The notes under the pieces: generated by a model
Databases searched by the model: none
What the model was told of the DNA's origin: nothing
What the model saw: only the letters and a program-made list of their open reading frames with translations
Made by a program: the position numbers and the translations under genes
Shown here: positions 43,581 to 56,710 of the stretch, piece after piece
Numbering within the stretch: the first letter of the stretch is position 1
Layout of the letters: each line of letters opens with the position of its first letter
DNA from: Paguma larvata
Taxonomy: Eukaryota > Chordata > Mammalia > Carnivora > Viverridae
Direction: 5' to 3'
Assembly: GCA_030068075.1 (NCBI GenBank)
Contig: CM057844.1
Span: forward strand, 13,376,001-13,440,000
DNA length: 64,000 bases

Positions 43581-44254
43581 AAGTTGGAATGATTAAAAAT
43601 GTCAACTAGGTACCTCAAGAAATTTTAACTAAAATATTTAAATCATAGATCTCTATAGACCCATTGTTTGGAGAAACTAAAATTGGTTTAATTATGGTGA
43701 ACTGTTCTTCTATAATAGCTATTCTCTCTCAATTCTCATTATCATTTTATTCTATACTATCTTAATTTGCATACAAGGTTTTTGGGTTTCAGAAAAGCCC
43801 AAGTTTGTATGTGACCCTATTAGCCCTCTGAGTAATTTTGTACTGAATTTACTCCTACCTGTTCCCCACTAAGGAAACCTTCAGTAGGTTGCAGTGAATG
43901 GCTTTTATACTCATCAGTGAATCATCACACAGGCAACTGACCAAGATTTCAGTCTGGGTGGATAGAGGAGCCTAGCTATACATATTAATATAGACTTTTT
44001 AAATAACCAATTTTCTTTCTTATATTTAGAAAAGTCCATAAACTATTGCAATAGGAGTACACTGACCCTCGACAGTAGAGGATTTGAGCTGGACATATGA
44101 CAACCAAAACATATACTAATTTAACAATCCTTTACTGAGCCTTTTAGTGGATAGTGTTGGTATCCCAGCCAATGTCCTTTACCTGAGTGGTACACCTGCC
44201 TTCAGCTGCTGCAACTGTTGGCTGATAATGGCTCACAATTGCCCCCTTTTCCAG

Positions 44255-44368
44255 ATCATTCCTCTTGGCAAAATAGCAGCTATTTACCCAGGAGGCTACA
44301 TCTTAGTCCCACCCCGGGGGCTGGCATACATGAAGAATGAAAAAGGCCAGCCAGTAATATCAAGATAG
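44255..44368 (+). other. Weak candidate exon, unidentified
   Basis: An acceptor-like CCCCCTTTTCCAG ends at 44254. The frame after it reads IIPLGKIAAIYPGGYILVPP and on to a TAG at 44366. The peptide is 37 residues long, so chance is likely. It shares with 39007-39309 a phase-0 acceptor, plus strand, and an early stop, but nothing links the two. Confidence 0.15.
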
Positions 44369-45599
44369 GAAAAACTACATGGTGTAATTTACACTCCAGA
44401 GCTCTCCACTGGATCAAGCTAAAGCCAGAGTCCAGAAGAAACTATGGAACTACATCCTGGCTTAGTGCCTTCTCCTACCTAACTTGTTTCCCTCACTTCC
44501 TCCCCTTTCTCTTAAGATCCCTACTCCAGTAGGTCATGCAAGCCTGAATCCCTTTTTCAGGCTTTTTTTCTAGAGAAGAGGACCTAAGTCAAGCCACAGT
44601 TCTATATGTATTACAGATACATTACTTTCATATATTTATTTCATTTAATTTGCATGACCACCATATTTAGAAGGGCCATGTAATGGAGACCAGGCTTTAC
44701 CCTAGGTTTTTTTTTCCTGGTTCCTAAACATAGTCGATATTTATTATGCTAAACTGCTGCCTTAGACATTTATAGTAACAACTTCATCATATATCACCAA
44801 TAAAATTAATACTGTAGTTACAAAGTTCAGAATTTGAATGAATGTACCCTCTCCATGTTAACATGTCCAACAATGAACAGATGTTGCACAGTGTTTCCTT
44901 GACATAAAGTGATATTTTCCCATTAGGGTAAAAGGAGGAGGAAAAAGAAGAGAGAAAAAGGGAGAAGGAAAAGAAATGAAAAAAAGGAAGAAACAAGAAA
45001 GGAGGGAGGAAGAAAGTATCAAAGGAAGGGAGAAAAAGGTAAAGGCAGACAGGTGGACAAATACAGAGAAGAAAAGATCACAATAGATACTTGTTTTAAT
45101 AGACTTTTAACTTCTTAGGTGACCCCTGGTCTTGCTCCTTGGCTGAAAATGCAATGCTAGTCATTTCTCCTTTCTAATTCTTTTCAGTGTGGAACAGTTG
45201 GAATCGCTTTAATCATGGGCTGAACTTCAGTGCAGCTCTTGGCTGAGAATCACTTTTCTACTAAGAACTGTGAGGAGTTTCCAGGGAGGGCTTGTAAACT
45301 AGTTATCTCTATTGATGACCACATCTGTGTGCACATCTGTGGTACAGAAACATGCCATATAATAAAGTCTATCTTGTGTTCTGTGACTTTCTGCCATGTG
45401 GGCTTGCCTTTCCCATCACATTCAAGACGCCCTTTTCTTATTAAAAAGAATCACAGTGTAGAGGAGTGATACCCCACCCACAGGGTGAGGAGGCTTTTCT
45501 GTTTTTCATTTTGTGTCCAAGCAAGGCAAATATGGAATTCATTTTGAGATTTCTTAAGACTTCTAAAATGAGCTCACTCTGAAGACAATTAATATGTAG

Positions 45600-45810
45600 A
45601 ATGCCTACTATGCGCCTGACATGGCAACAGAACTGAATATTTTATATCAACTGAATGGAACCTCACAACAACCACTGAACTAGGCACCCTTGTCCCCATT
45701 TCGCAGGGGAAACTAAGAGTTAAAAGCGTAAAATTATTTATCTAAGGTCAAGCATCAATAAAATGAGGAAACTCAGCTTCAAAGTCAGGTCTAAAAGATT
45801 CTCCAGCCAA
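45600..45810 (-). mobile_element. MIR fragment, minus strand
   Basis: GCCTACTATGCGCCTGACAT, CCTCACAACAACCACTGAAC, CCATTTCGCAGGGGAAACTA and TATCTAAGGTCAAGCATCAA follow the reverse MIR order. Confidence 0.75.
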
Positions 45811-47344
45811 GGTCTGTTTTATTATAGAAGTATATTATAGAAGTATGTAGAAGTCAATGACTTCTCAGATACTTACCACCTGAATAAGAAAACACTTTTT
45901 CACCTCGAAGAATTAAAGAAATATTTTTCTTTAAAATTCACTCTGCTCAATTCCACAAATTCTATAGACATCTACCAGCCTTCCAAAGAATATGAAAAGA
46001 ATCATTATGTAATATAGAATATTCCCAAACCACAAGACTGGGTAAGGAAAGCTGGAAGAAAAGGGAATAGGCAAATGGCCTGCTAAACAAGGATTACTCA
46101 AGATGACTACAAGCAAAAGAGAAATAAATGCCTTCGGAGAAGACTTTTGTTTGAGCTCAAAGGGCTGAAGAAACTAGAAATGAATGTGGTTGCTCCCAAG
46201 GAATTTGGGCCCCCAATGCTGTAATTTGGTCTTCCTAGGAATCTGATATCCACAGGCATCTGCCCAAAACAATGACCTTTGACTTCATCACTGCGTTTAG
46301 TAAATATGAGGAGAAGATGATTTAAAGGAGCTTGGAAAAAAATCTTTATTTTTAAAGAAGAGCAGCAAGCATGTCAATCAGCCAACTAAAAAGTACTATG
46401 GGTTTGAAATTTAATCATCAGATAGAGGGTAGGACTAAATTATTTCCAAATTTGCTTTCAATGATACTTTAAATTTTAGTACGCATCAGCTAGAAAAAGT
46501 GCCTGATAGATGACAATAGATTATATGAGGTTATAAACATCTTTAGGGAAGCTCAATGACATTCTAAACCTACAACATTGGCAAATGCTATTTATGTTAT
46601 TTTTTGAACATAAATTACTTTACATTCCTTGATATAAATTATGTTTTAAGTAACATGACTTTCTCTCTTCCAGTTCCAAAAATAAGGGTATGATTCATGG
46701 TCTCTAAAGTGACCTAGTTAATAAATTAATGGGAAGAAATAGTGGATAAATTTTTAAAGACATATAGAGTTAGTATGGGTGTTATCGAAAGATGATAGAT
46801 GGTCATTTTGGCAGATGCTCAAAAGTTTCCACTGTTTGTAATTACTGGTCAGGTAGACTGTAATTAGAAGATGTGCTCCTGGTATATTCTAGAAACTGAT
46901 GAATCCTTTATTATACAACATCGGTATTCCGTGCTTTTTACATAAAAATAATTAAGTATAATCGCAGTATCTGTTGCTTCTTTGCTTTATCATTCTGAAT
47001 CTAATGTTAAGTAAGCATTGGAAAAGGATCAGGACATTTTAAATTGCTGAACCCTTCTGTCCATCAGTAAGGATAATAATGTATGACAACATTGAAACCT
47101 TTACCAGCTACTTGTGAGCTCTCTAACTCAAATGACTAACCTATATCCATGAACAGTAGGCAGAATCACTTGGGTTTATCTAGGAGGCCAGCATGGAACT
47201 GGCTATAGGAACCATTGGGACATTAAAAGGCATATGTCAGAAAAATGACTACAGAGTGTGCCCCTGGCTTTGTTCTAGGAACATCCTAGACACCCTCTAT
47301 GCATACCCCTAGGCTTCCACAGCTAGAGTTCACAGACATAATAG

Positions 47345-47530
47345 TGCTGCACCTTTAAGCCTCACAGCAACTTTGCCAGGAATGTACTGATATTTTCTTT
47401 ATTTTCCAGATAGAAGATTAAGGCACAGACAGATTAAAAGACATATCCATGATAGCATAACAGGAAAGTGGCAGAACCGGGATTTGAACTAGCCAGTCTG
47501 ACCTGATGGTTCATACTCTTTACCACTTCT
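47345..47530 (-). mobile_element. MIR fragment, minus strand
   Basis: CTCACAGCAACTTTGCCAGG, TTTTCCAGATAGAAGATTAA, AAGTGGCAGAACCGGGATTT and GAACTAGCCAGTCTGACCTG give a near-complete reversed MIR. Confidence 0.8.
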
Positions 47531-48530
47531 TATCACTGCTTAGAATCTACAAACCTGGGCCTTTTCAAGACACTGCTCACAACTTAAATAGAAAGCCAGG
47601 AGATAAATTATCTCCTCACTGAATCACAGTACCTGCCAACTAGAGATGCACTACTACCTGTAAAAAGAGGGTGCCTTTAGGATTACAGGAAAACATCCAG
47701 GTCAAATTGGAGCAAAGAAATCAGTATGCAAAGGGGAATACAAGGTTATGTTTCTTTACAGCAAATCTACAAGCGTTAGTGAGAACCACATTTCAGGAAG
47801 AAGAATAAATGCCTTGAAAATTTTCATATCTCTTTAAAATTATGTATTTGGAAGCATCTTGGTATCTCCAGCAATTCAAAGAAACATGCTGACCAATTCC
47901 TTTCCAAGATGTGAATTGGAACCAAATCATAATTACCAAAATGTCCTAACTTATTTTTTTAGCCCTTAGTTCAGATTTCTCATGTATCAGTTGAGGGGAG
48001 AGAATGCAGGTAAATTTCCCACCCTGGATCCTTACTAGCCATGTTGCCAACTGGGTGAGGACAGCTAAAGTCAACTCTAGTGTGGATTTCATGGCAACAG
48101 AAGGACAAAGATAAGGTTGCTGTCTATAGGCTGACACACTGATGCAAAAGGAGGAAATTTAACTGGTGATATGAGAGCCGGAGCCCAGATGTAAGATTTC
48201 TGTAATGAGAATTTATATTCTTCCTCTGGAAAAATTGAGCATTGTCAGAGAATGCTGGAATGAATATAGCATATATTTCCCTAGGAAATTTAACATTCAT
48301 TCATTTATTTATATAAAAGTAAAATAATTATTAGGGAAACGTATACAGATAATTTTTCTTATACTCTTGTTCCCCATACCTGTTACTATTAATAGAGTTG
48401 CATTCCAGATGGGAAGGAGAAAAGTAAATCAAAATCAAAGTAAGAATTTTGAAGATGAAAGTGGCAAACATTAAAAGATAAAATAATAACCAGTTGCTCC
48501 TTTCTCTTTCTCACATCAAAATGCTTTTCT

Positions 48531-48741
48531 TGTTTTTATTTTTTAAGTCTTTATTTATTTTGAAAGAGGCAGAGAGCACAAGCAGGGGAAGGGCAGAGGT
48601 GGGTGGGGGGAGAGAGAATCCCAAGCAGGCTCTGGACTGTCAGTGCAGTGCATGGGACTCAATCTCACAAACTGTGAGATAATGACTTGAGCTGAAATCA
48701 AGAGTCAAGCCCTTAACCAACTGAGCCACCCAGCTGCTGCG
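48531..48741 (-). mobile_element. SINEC, minus strand
   Basis: T-rich tail on the left, head on the right (GAGCCACCCAGCTGC). Flanks CATCAAAATGCTTTTCT (48514-48530) and CATCAACATTCTTTTCT (48742-48758) are a 17-base duplication with two mismatches. Confidence 0.95.
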
Positions 48742-48829
48742 CATCAACATTCTTTTCTGACATGCAGAGGAATGCCTGCCTTCATTCCCTCATAGGTCTA
48801 ACTAGTTTATATATATAAAGAGAATCTTA

Positions 48830-49870
48830 TTTTATCCAACTTTATTGAGGTATAATTAACAAATAAAATTGTAAGATATTAAAGTGTACAATGTGATGTA
48901 GGTATATATTAATATAGGTATATTGAGAAAGGATTTCTCACATCTAGTTAACTAATACATCTATCCCCTTAGATATTTAGTTTAGTTTTATTTGTTTTCT
49001 GGTGAGTATATTTAGGTTCTGCTCTCTTAGCAAATTTTTCTTTTATTTATTTATTTATTTATTTTATTTTAGAGAGAGCGAGAGAGAGTGCATGCATGAG
49101 TGGGGAAGAGGGTCAGAGGGATACAGAGAGAGAGGAGAGAGTCTTAAGCAGGCTCCACACTCAGAGCGGAGCCCAATGTGGAGCTTGATCCTACAACCCT
49201 GGGATCATGACCTGAGCTGAAATTAAGAGTCAGAAGCTCAACAGATTGAGCCATGTATGTGCCCCTTAGTAAATTTCAATTATGCAATAGAGTGTTATCA
49301 ACCACATAACGTAACGTGGTAGTCACCACATTATACATTAGACCCTCGGAACTTACCTTATGACTCAAAGTCTGTATCCTTTACCAACTTCTCCCTATTT
49401 TCCCTGCCTCCCAGACCCTGGTTGACTAGAACTCTACTGTTTCCCTGTTTCCTCCTTGGTTTGTTCATTTTCTTATTTGGGCATATGTCTCAAAAGAGCC
49501 AGGTATGAGACCTTAGTGGAGACAAGTTACATTCCACATTTAAATGATATAAAACAGAATTTGCCTTTCTCTGCCTTATTTCACTTAGTTTAATGTCCTT
49601 CAGGTTTTTCCATGTTGTCACAAATAACAAGATTTCCTTCCTTTTTGAAGCTAAATACTATTTCATTATATATGTAAATATATATTTAATATAGTATATA
49701 ATATAACATATATTTTTTCTTTATCCAGACACTTTAGTTGTTTCCATACCTTGACTCTTGTGAATTATGATGGAATAAACGTGGAACCAGAGGTATCTCT
49801 TCAAGATAATGGTTTCATTTAGTTTTTCAGATATATATCCAGAAGTAGGACTGCTGGAAGAACAATCTTA
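48830..49870 (-). mobile_element. L1M 3' UTR, minus strand, split by a SINEC
   Basis: AACTTTATTGAGGTATAATT, CACATCTAGTTAACTAATAC, GTAGTCACCACATTATACAT, TTGCCTTTCTCTGCCTTATT, TCCATGTTGTCACAAATAAC and ATCCAGAAGTAGGACTGCTG are reverse-strand landmarks of an old L1 3' UTR and ORF2 end. A SINEC interrupts it at 49038-49264. A block at about 49461-49533 does not fit the L1 and recurs at 53188-53262. Confidence 0.87.
49038..49264 (-). mobile_element. SINEC nested in L1M
   Basis: (ATTT)n tail on the left, a GA-rich block at 49073-49140, head on the right decayed to CCATGTATGTGCCCC. CTTAG(C/T)AAATTT flanks it at 49026-49037 and 49265-49276. Confidence 0.94.
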
Positions 49871-52800
49871 TTTAGGGGAGTGGGAACAACTCCTATGATA
49901 CTCAAGTCATTCTTGGCATTGTTCCACTTTCACACAAGGTTCAGTGGGTGTCTCTGTTTCTATAACATTGGCCTCCCAAAAGTTAGCCCATTCTCCAAGT
50001 GTCTGAGTTAGTGAAAAAAAAATGTTTGCCTTGTTTTACAAATACTTGATTATAGAACCAGCAGCTTTTTACTCCTCACTGTAAAAATAGTGTTCCTCAT
50101 GTTGTTCCTCATACTTCTTTGTCCAGACAACTTTTAAATGAATCCCAATGGTATTTCTACTAAGTATTTCATTAGGAATATTTTCTGCACTATGGGTTTT
50201 TTTAACTGCCTGATATTTAGCTTATATTTTAATTTGCTCCATTTCATAAATAAATCTTGTCCAGCACCAGTAGAAGCAAAGAATGAACTATTCCTGATAA
50301 TTGCCACCTCATGTCAATGTATAGACACCTTATCTTTTACATCTGTCAAACCACATACTATAATTTGTCTTATCCTTAAAACACATCTACCTCCAGGTCT
50401 CCTCAAATCACCATAGTGATCTACCAGTAGTTGCCTATGTTTTTATTTCTTGGCAAAGCCTTGAAAAAGCTGTGAAATAAAATAAGCAAAGGCTTTAATT
50501 ATTTCAGTTCTGGTGGGACTGTCCCATGGATTTCATGTAGACACATAAACACTACCAGAAGCATGAGACTCATTCCCACATGTCTGCCTGATAAACCAAG
50601 CCCTCAATGTAACTTGATAACCACTTGCTTTTCTCCAAGTATTGGGCAAAACATGAACCTCCATATCTTTTCAAATTTAAAAAAAATCAAGAAGCACAAA
50701 GCTGTGCTTTTTACCTGGGGGAAAAGAGTGAATTTTGCAAAGTTTTACTGATTTTTCTACCAGCCTGTGAGTTTTAAATAGCACATATAGTATTTTTCAT
50801 ACATGTCATTTCTCACATTTCCCCCTATATCCCTAAATAGAGAAAGCTAGGGGAATAAATGAAATAAAATATTTACTTAAAGTCAAGCAGAAATTACTTG
50901 TCCACTACATAAGAAAACACATTTCCAAATGGAGGTTTAAAAAGCCCTCATAGTGTTATTGAATACTATTTCCATGAGAACCAATATAGAATGAAAATAA
51001 GAATAAATTCCTTAGTAGCCAGTCCTAGAATTGAATGACACAAAGAGCAAATACTGGATGCCCATGTAGAAACTGTATATGTAAGCAATTTTAGCTATTT
51101 GCTGGCTCAATTAGGAATCAGTTTGTTCACTTAAAATAAGCAAGGGACAGTTTGGGTGGTTGACACATGGATGAGAGGATCTTAAGTAAAACCAGGAGCC
51201 ACTGAAAGCAGGATAGATAGTGTAGCAGGCAGTTTCTGTTTTGGGGGGCATGTGAGAGCTGTCATTTATCCTTAGAATCCACAATATGAAATGTCTCCAG
51301 GAACAGAGGGACTCAAACTCTGGTGCATCTTTAAAAAATAATATTTTAATGCAATCTTTCTAGCAAACTCATCAACTTTCTTTCTTTAAATAAATCACCC
51401 TTTGGCCATTCTCCTGCCTTTTTATGATAGTAGGAAGAGTTTGTTTTATGTGAAAAGGACATTTGACAACTGTATGTGTTCAGCGAAACCTATAACTATT
51501 CTGAATCTGCTTCCCTATCTATAAAATGAAAATAATCATTTGAGGATTAAAGGAGATAAGGATGTGAAATGAATCGGAAACTTACAGAAATTATTTTTGC
51601 TATTCATATTGCCATCATTTGTTAACTACAGAATGACAACTTTGTTATTTGTTTAAAAGAAACAGCTCATTTAAATAACAGGAAAATACTGTGGAGGTGA
51701 GTGACTCCAAAGCTTTACAAAGTAATTGTTTTCATTTTCCCCTAATACAAAACTTTCTCTGAACCCCCCTTTCCTTCCAAAATCTGGCTTTAGAGTGAAG
51801 AGAGGGAGTTGAAATGTCTTCAGAGATAAAGTATTGAGGACAAGTCAACAAAGAACACTTTTGGATTGGTAGACTGCAAGGGAGAGCTTTTCCAAACAGA
51901 GGCGGAAGAGCAGATGAGAGAGAAGAAATGAAACAAAGGAAGCAGTTAGGGATGAGTCTGGGCCCAGCCAAAGGAAGGAGCAGAAGGGGAAGGCATTTTG
52001 GTGGAGGCCCACTGGTTCCCCATTCTAAGGACAGAGTGAATGAAGGAGCATCATCTTCATTGCAGCCTCTGGTTGTAAAGTATTGCCCATGTACAGGATT
52101 CCTTCCTACAATGAAAGTATCCCATAATAATGACAAATTCCACTTTAACACATGTGGTGGGTTCATGCTTCCTTTAGTCCCTTTGCAGCCTCAAATGCAT
52201 TTGGGGACCATCCTTCCATTACAGACTAACAAATTTAGTTAAGTCCAGCACAGTTATTTTTCAAAGAAAGAAATATCTTCCAGCTGCCTGGGAGTGAGTT
52301 TGTCCTGAAGACAAAGATGGCAATAAAAACAAAAACCAAAACAAAACACCAAACCTCCAATAGCAGGAAATCAGGAAGAGAACAAGTCAAGGAAAGGATA
52401 TATTTTCAATTACACCCAAAATTCCCAAGACTTATAGATATAGCCTTAGTTCATCACTTGAACACATAGTTGGACAGCTACTGTAGACCCAATCAGCATG
52501 ACCTCCAAACATATTTCCACACTCAGGTTGGACAGTGTCCACCATGAGGCACATTACTGTTTTATTTTCAGTCATTTTATCCACAATGCCCACTTATACA
52601 AATACTAGAGGGTGGAGAAGAGGTGAAGCATAGTCTGTGATTAGCTTTTCTCTATCTGTCTCCCTCTCTCTCTCTTCCTCTCTATCTCTTTCAGCACCTC
52701 TCACTATCAGAATGTGCCCCTGCCAACCTTTTCTTCGCTAATGAGGATGCAATTTCCTGATGTGCTAGGCAGAGGCAGGCCAATGGTCTTACTTCCACAT

Positions 52801-55089
52801 GGTTTCAGGAAACACATTAATAGTTACCTGGCTTTCACCATATCCCCTTGGAAATCCCCCAGTGTGACTTTTGCCAACTAGAGTTATATAAAGGAAATAA
52901 AAATGGTTTCTTTTGAAATAGACAGGCCATTATTCTGAATTATTCTCACAGGTGATGCCAGACTATATCTCTGTCTACAGACATGAATCCACTTCCCCAA
53001 AACCCACCTGTGACTTGTGAGCACAGTCATCTCATTTCCAAGCAATGATTAGTTTCTGGTCAGTGTCTCATACCAAAGGTCGGTGGTATCATCATTAAGC
53101 TATCAGGTTTGTCTTCAGCCACAACAGTCACATAAAATAAGTTTTTTCCCTTGAGATATTTTTATTCCTTTTTTTTCTTTACAGGATTCATTCATTTTTT
53201 TTTTTAATTTGGGCATATGTCTCAGTAGAGCTAGTTATGAAATCTTAGTGGAGATGTGTTATCTTATTCTGCCAAGTATATGTCCCCCTTTCTTATGGTA
53301 ACAAGATTCTGATAACCCTGTGAGAAACCATTTCAATTTTATTCTTATTCCATGTGACTTGAGAAGGTACATGACCTATGTCTGGCCAATCAGAATCCAC
53401 ACAAAGCCATAACTACTATTGGTTCAGGGAAAGCATGTGACTGAGGTCAGAGCAAAGTTAATCTTACACTTTTGCTGGAAAAACTTGTAAGAAGTTCTCT
53501 CTCTTCTAATGAGTTACTGAAGGGAGAAAATGTATGCATAGAGGTGCTTAAAGCTTAACTGCCATCATATAGGGAAAGTCTGATTGAGAATGGAGCCCAA
53601 CACGTAAGAGAACAGAGGTGATAGGAGACCAAATTCTGATAGCATTGTCAGTTAGTAGATCCAGGCATGCCTGAACCCGATCTATCTCTGATCTTTTCAT
53701 TTCTAAACCAGTGAATCTTCTTTTTGATTTCATTCTAAGTTAGGTTTTCAGACAATCTATGTTAGGTTTTCTGCCACTTGCCACCAAATATTTTGTTTTA
53801 AAATTTTCCTTTCTGTGCCAATGCTTCACATCCATTCAAGACTCTATCAACAATGTTCTCACTTTGCCACTTAAAGTTATGCCTAGAAACCAGGTGACAG
53901 TAACGAAAATGACCTACTAGTTATGACATTCATCTCTAGCTAAACCTTAGCTTCCAATAAATAGAGGAAGTTGGATCATAATGAAAGCACGGAAACTCAT
54001 TTCCAATGTGAATAATCTTTGGGACAACTCCATTCCCCTTTACTCCAGAGACAGACAAGAGTGTCTTCTCATTTGCTCTGATAGATTAGCCAAAAACACA
54101 ACAGACTGAGACTATGAAATTACGAGTACAATAGAAAATACTACCAATAAATAAGAGCAGAACAAGAAAATGAAAATGCTATTAGTTGGATCTTTATAAA
54201 TCACCACTGAGTGTTTATTAAGTGTTGGAGTTAAGTTTGATTATAATGGGTGAAGAATTTCCATGTGGTAAAAGTGAGACTAGGGTAGCCAAGAAGCAGT
54301 TGGAAGTTACACAGATCTGTTCTTGGCTTTGCAATGGGTGTGGAAAGAGTAGACAGAACTAAAAACACAACTGGAACTCTGGCCTAGTTCCTGAATATTA
54401 GCATAGAGGGGTGTGCTTTCCCTGCAGAGGGTGTCATCAAGTAACCAAAAGAAAAAACTTGGGCAGAGGAGGGTTGGGGAGGTGTCTCTTGCACCGCAGT
54501 TTTTCTCTAATGTCAAGGAGACTGGCTGAGAATCAACAAAGATCCTCTAAGAATGCCTCTATTTCTTGGTTTTTGGCCAGTTACTCAGAGCAGATGTGAA
54601 ATGTTTGCTGTGATTAGGAAATATTTTGCATGTGAGAATGTGGATGCTACAATTTTCAACTCAGCCAAGAAGACTTAATAAATGGTGAAATTTTACATCT
54701 TTGGGGAGGAGCAAAATACTTTTTAAAAAGTGTTGGTTAAAATAAACACCAAATTCCCAAGGAAGGACTCCAAACTCTGATGATGTGCAGCACTGATCAT
54801 TTTATTACTGTGGAAAAATGTACTCAGATGGTGCAGCCCACTTCATCTTTTTGTTAATGTTCTTCTTCTCTCACTATCAGTGGCATATGAGTACTAATCT
54901 TTTACTCTGAGTTTTTGTTACTGAATGAACCTGAAGTTGATGACAAAATATGTCCTCGTTAGCAAATAGTAAATTAAAAAGTGATCTGATGTCTTAAAAA
55001 ATGAGAAGACTTTTATTTTACGAATGAAACCAAGTTATCATTGGCAAGAATATTATGCATATTAGGAATACACTTGCATTCTGGTTTCC

Positions 55090-55190
55090 TAGTATAGCCA
55101 GCTGTCTGACCTTCAAAGTCACTTTATTTCTCTAAACTTCAGTTTCCTGTTGTGTCAAAGGACTGAGTTGGACTACATCAGCATTTCCCA
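55090..55190 (+). mobile_element. MIR fragment, plus strand
   Basis: GCCAGCTGTCTGACCTTCAA, AAGTCACTTTATTTCTCTAA and CTTCAGTTTCCTGTTGTGTC follow the forward MIR order. Confidence 0.6.
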
Positions 55191-55344
55191 GAGTGTGTAT
55201 TGTAGAAACTAGTTCTGTGGGATGTTAATGAATTGTCAAAGCAAAGAGGTAGGAATTCACTGTTCAAACAGGACAAAGAAAGGATTTCAAGACAAAAGAA
55301 ATAATGTGTGTGAAAGTATGGAAATACGAAAAGCTTTTCACTAA

Positions 55345-55500
55345 TTTGTTCAACAAATATTTACTGAAAACCTATTATATGCCAGGTGTGGAGTACACTA
55401 GAAGTTGGGGATTCAGTGATAATTAAGGATGATGAGAAACCTGCCTTCAAAGAGTTTATACTCTTGAGAGATTTATGATTAAACAAGAAATTAAAATGAA
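55345..55500 (-). mobile_element. L2 3' end, minus strand
   Basis: TTTGTTCAACAAATATTTAC, CCTATTATATGCCAGGTGTG, GTTGGGGATTCAGTGATAAT and CTGCCTTCAAAGAGTTTATA are reverse-strand L2 3' landmarks. Confidence 0.75.
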
Positions 55501-56524
55501 ATCAAATACTCTGAATATTATGGTTTTAAAAACAAGCAGAGGCTCCTATAGAATATGAGGATAAGGGAAGTAAGAGAAGCCTTTTTTGGAAGAAGTTATG
55601 TTTGAACCCAAAACTAGAGGGTAAATAGTAGTAATCCAGGCAAATAGTGTAGAAGATGAATGTTCCAAGCAAGAAGGACACTACCGGTAAGAACATGAGG
55701 CTAAAGAAGAAAATACGGAGTTTGAAGAACTTGAAACTAAAATACACTGTGGCTAAATTTGATGTGAGAGGGTGAAAGTGGCAAGAAATGAACTTTGAGG
55801 AGTAAATGGGAGAAGATCATCTTGTATCTCATTAGCAATGCACAATGGTTTGGATTTTATCATACAGAAAATAAGTAATGCTAAAAGTTTAAGCACCTGA
55901 GAAAACTGACCATATTTTTATTTTGGAATGCTAATAGTGGCTGCAATGAGAAGATTTTATTGGAGATGAACAAAACTAGAAAAAAATTACACTAATTGGG
56001 ATACTCTTACTTCCTGGCCATGGCAGTTCAGATGGAGAAAAGAGGACAAATGTGGAAGTCATTTAAGAGGTAGAGTTGGAAGGTTTGTGCCTGATTAGAT
56101 GTTGGCAGTGACTAGAGGGGAACATACACGGTTTGGCTCACAAGGTGAATGGTGATACAGTAAACAAGAATAGGAATTATAGGACAAAGAGGAGGAAGAG
56201 GAGAAGGAAACTGAAAAATGAAGTTGAGTTCTGTTAGGGAATCTCCATCTTTTTATTCCATTGGACATTTAAATGGAATTATTTGGATATATCAGTCTAT
56301 AACATGACGAAGTGGACTGAAGTCTGAATATCAAGTTAAATGTCTTTAGTTCATAGATGACCATCAAATCTTAAAGTGGCTAAGATCACCTAGAGTTTGT
56401 GAGGAGTAAAATGAAAAGAAAGATAAGGCAAAAACAAACATTGAGGGAATAAGCTTATGAAACTATACCTACAAAGAGAACAGAGAAGGAAAAGCAGAGA
56501 AGCAGAGTGTCCAAATCCACTGTG

Positions 56525-56710
56525 GAAGTTAAGTGTCCAACTCTCGAATTTGGCTCAGGTCATGATCTCGCAGTTCATGAGCTCAATCCCTGGATCAGGC
56601 TCTGTGCTGACAGTGCAGAGTCTGCTTGTGATTCTCCTTTCTCTCTTGCTCTGTCCCTCCCCTGTTCACCCTCTATTTCTCTCTCTTTCAAAATAAATAA
56701 ACATTAAAAA
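56525..56710 (+). mobile_element. SINEC lacking a normal head
   Basis: The body is typical from GTTAAGTGTCCAACTCTCG through GGCTCAGGTCATGATCTCGC and the tail AAATAAATAAACATT, but the CCTGGGTGGCTCAGT head is absent; CCAAATCCACTGTGGAA precedes instead. The copy is 5'-truncated or heavily worn at the head. Confidence 0.93.

Larger units (their letters stand above)
43581..48513. other. Mostly unassigned DNA with two MIRs
   Basis: About 4.9 kb without a supported gene. It contains the weak exon-like frame at 44255-44368, a purine-rich tract at 44931-45050, and MIR fragments at 45600-45810 and 47345-47530. Other frames here lack motifs or splice context. Confidence 0.45.
49871..56519. other. Mostly unassigned DNA
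   Basis: About 6.6 kb with no supported gene. It contains possible MIR pieces near 51480-51580 and 55090-55190, an L2 piece at 55345-55500, a CT-rich stretch at 52648-52693, and a candidate old LTR or DNA-element remnant at about 53250-53750 (CATGTGACTTGAGAAGGTAC, GTCTGGCCAATCAGAATCC) that I could not assign. The minus-strand frame at 51732-52166 (144 codons) and plus-strand 51928-52242 overlap each other, show no motif and have no splice context. Confidence 0.4.

Noticed and set aside
44931..45050. Purine-rich tract
   Set aside because: Irregular and shorter than the tract at 8108, with pyrimidine interruptions; not enough to claim structure.
51732..52242. Overlapping 144-codon minus and 104-codon plus frames
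   Set aside because: They are antisense to each other, with no motif, no splice context, and ordinary composition for stop-poor GC-richer DNA.
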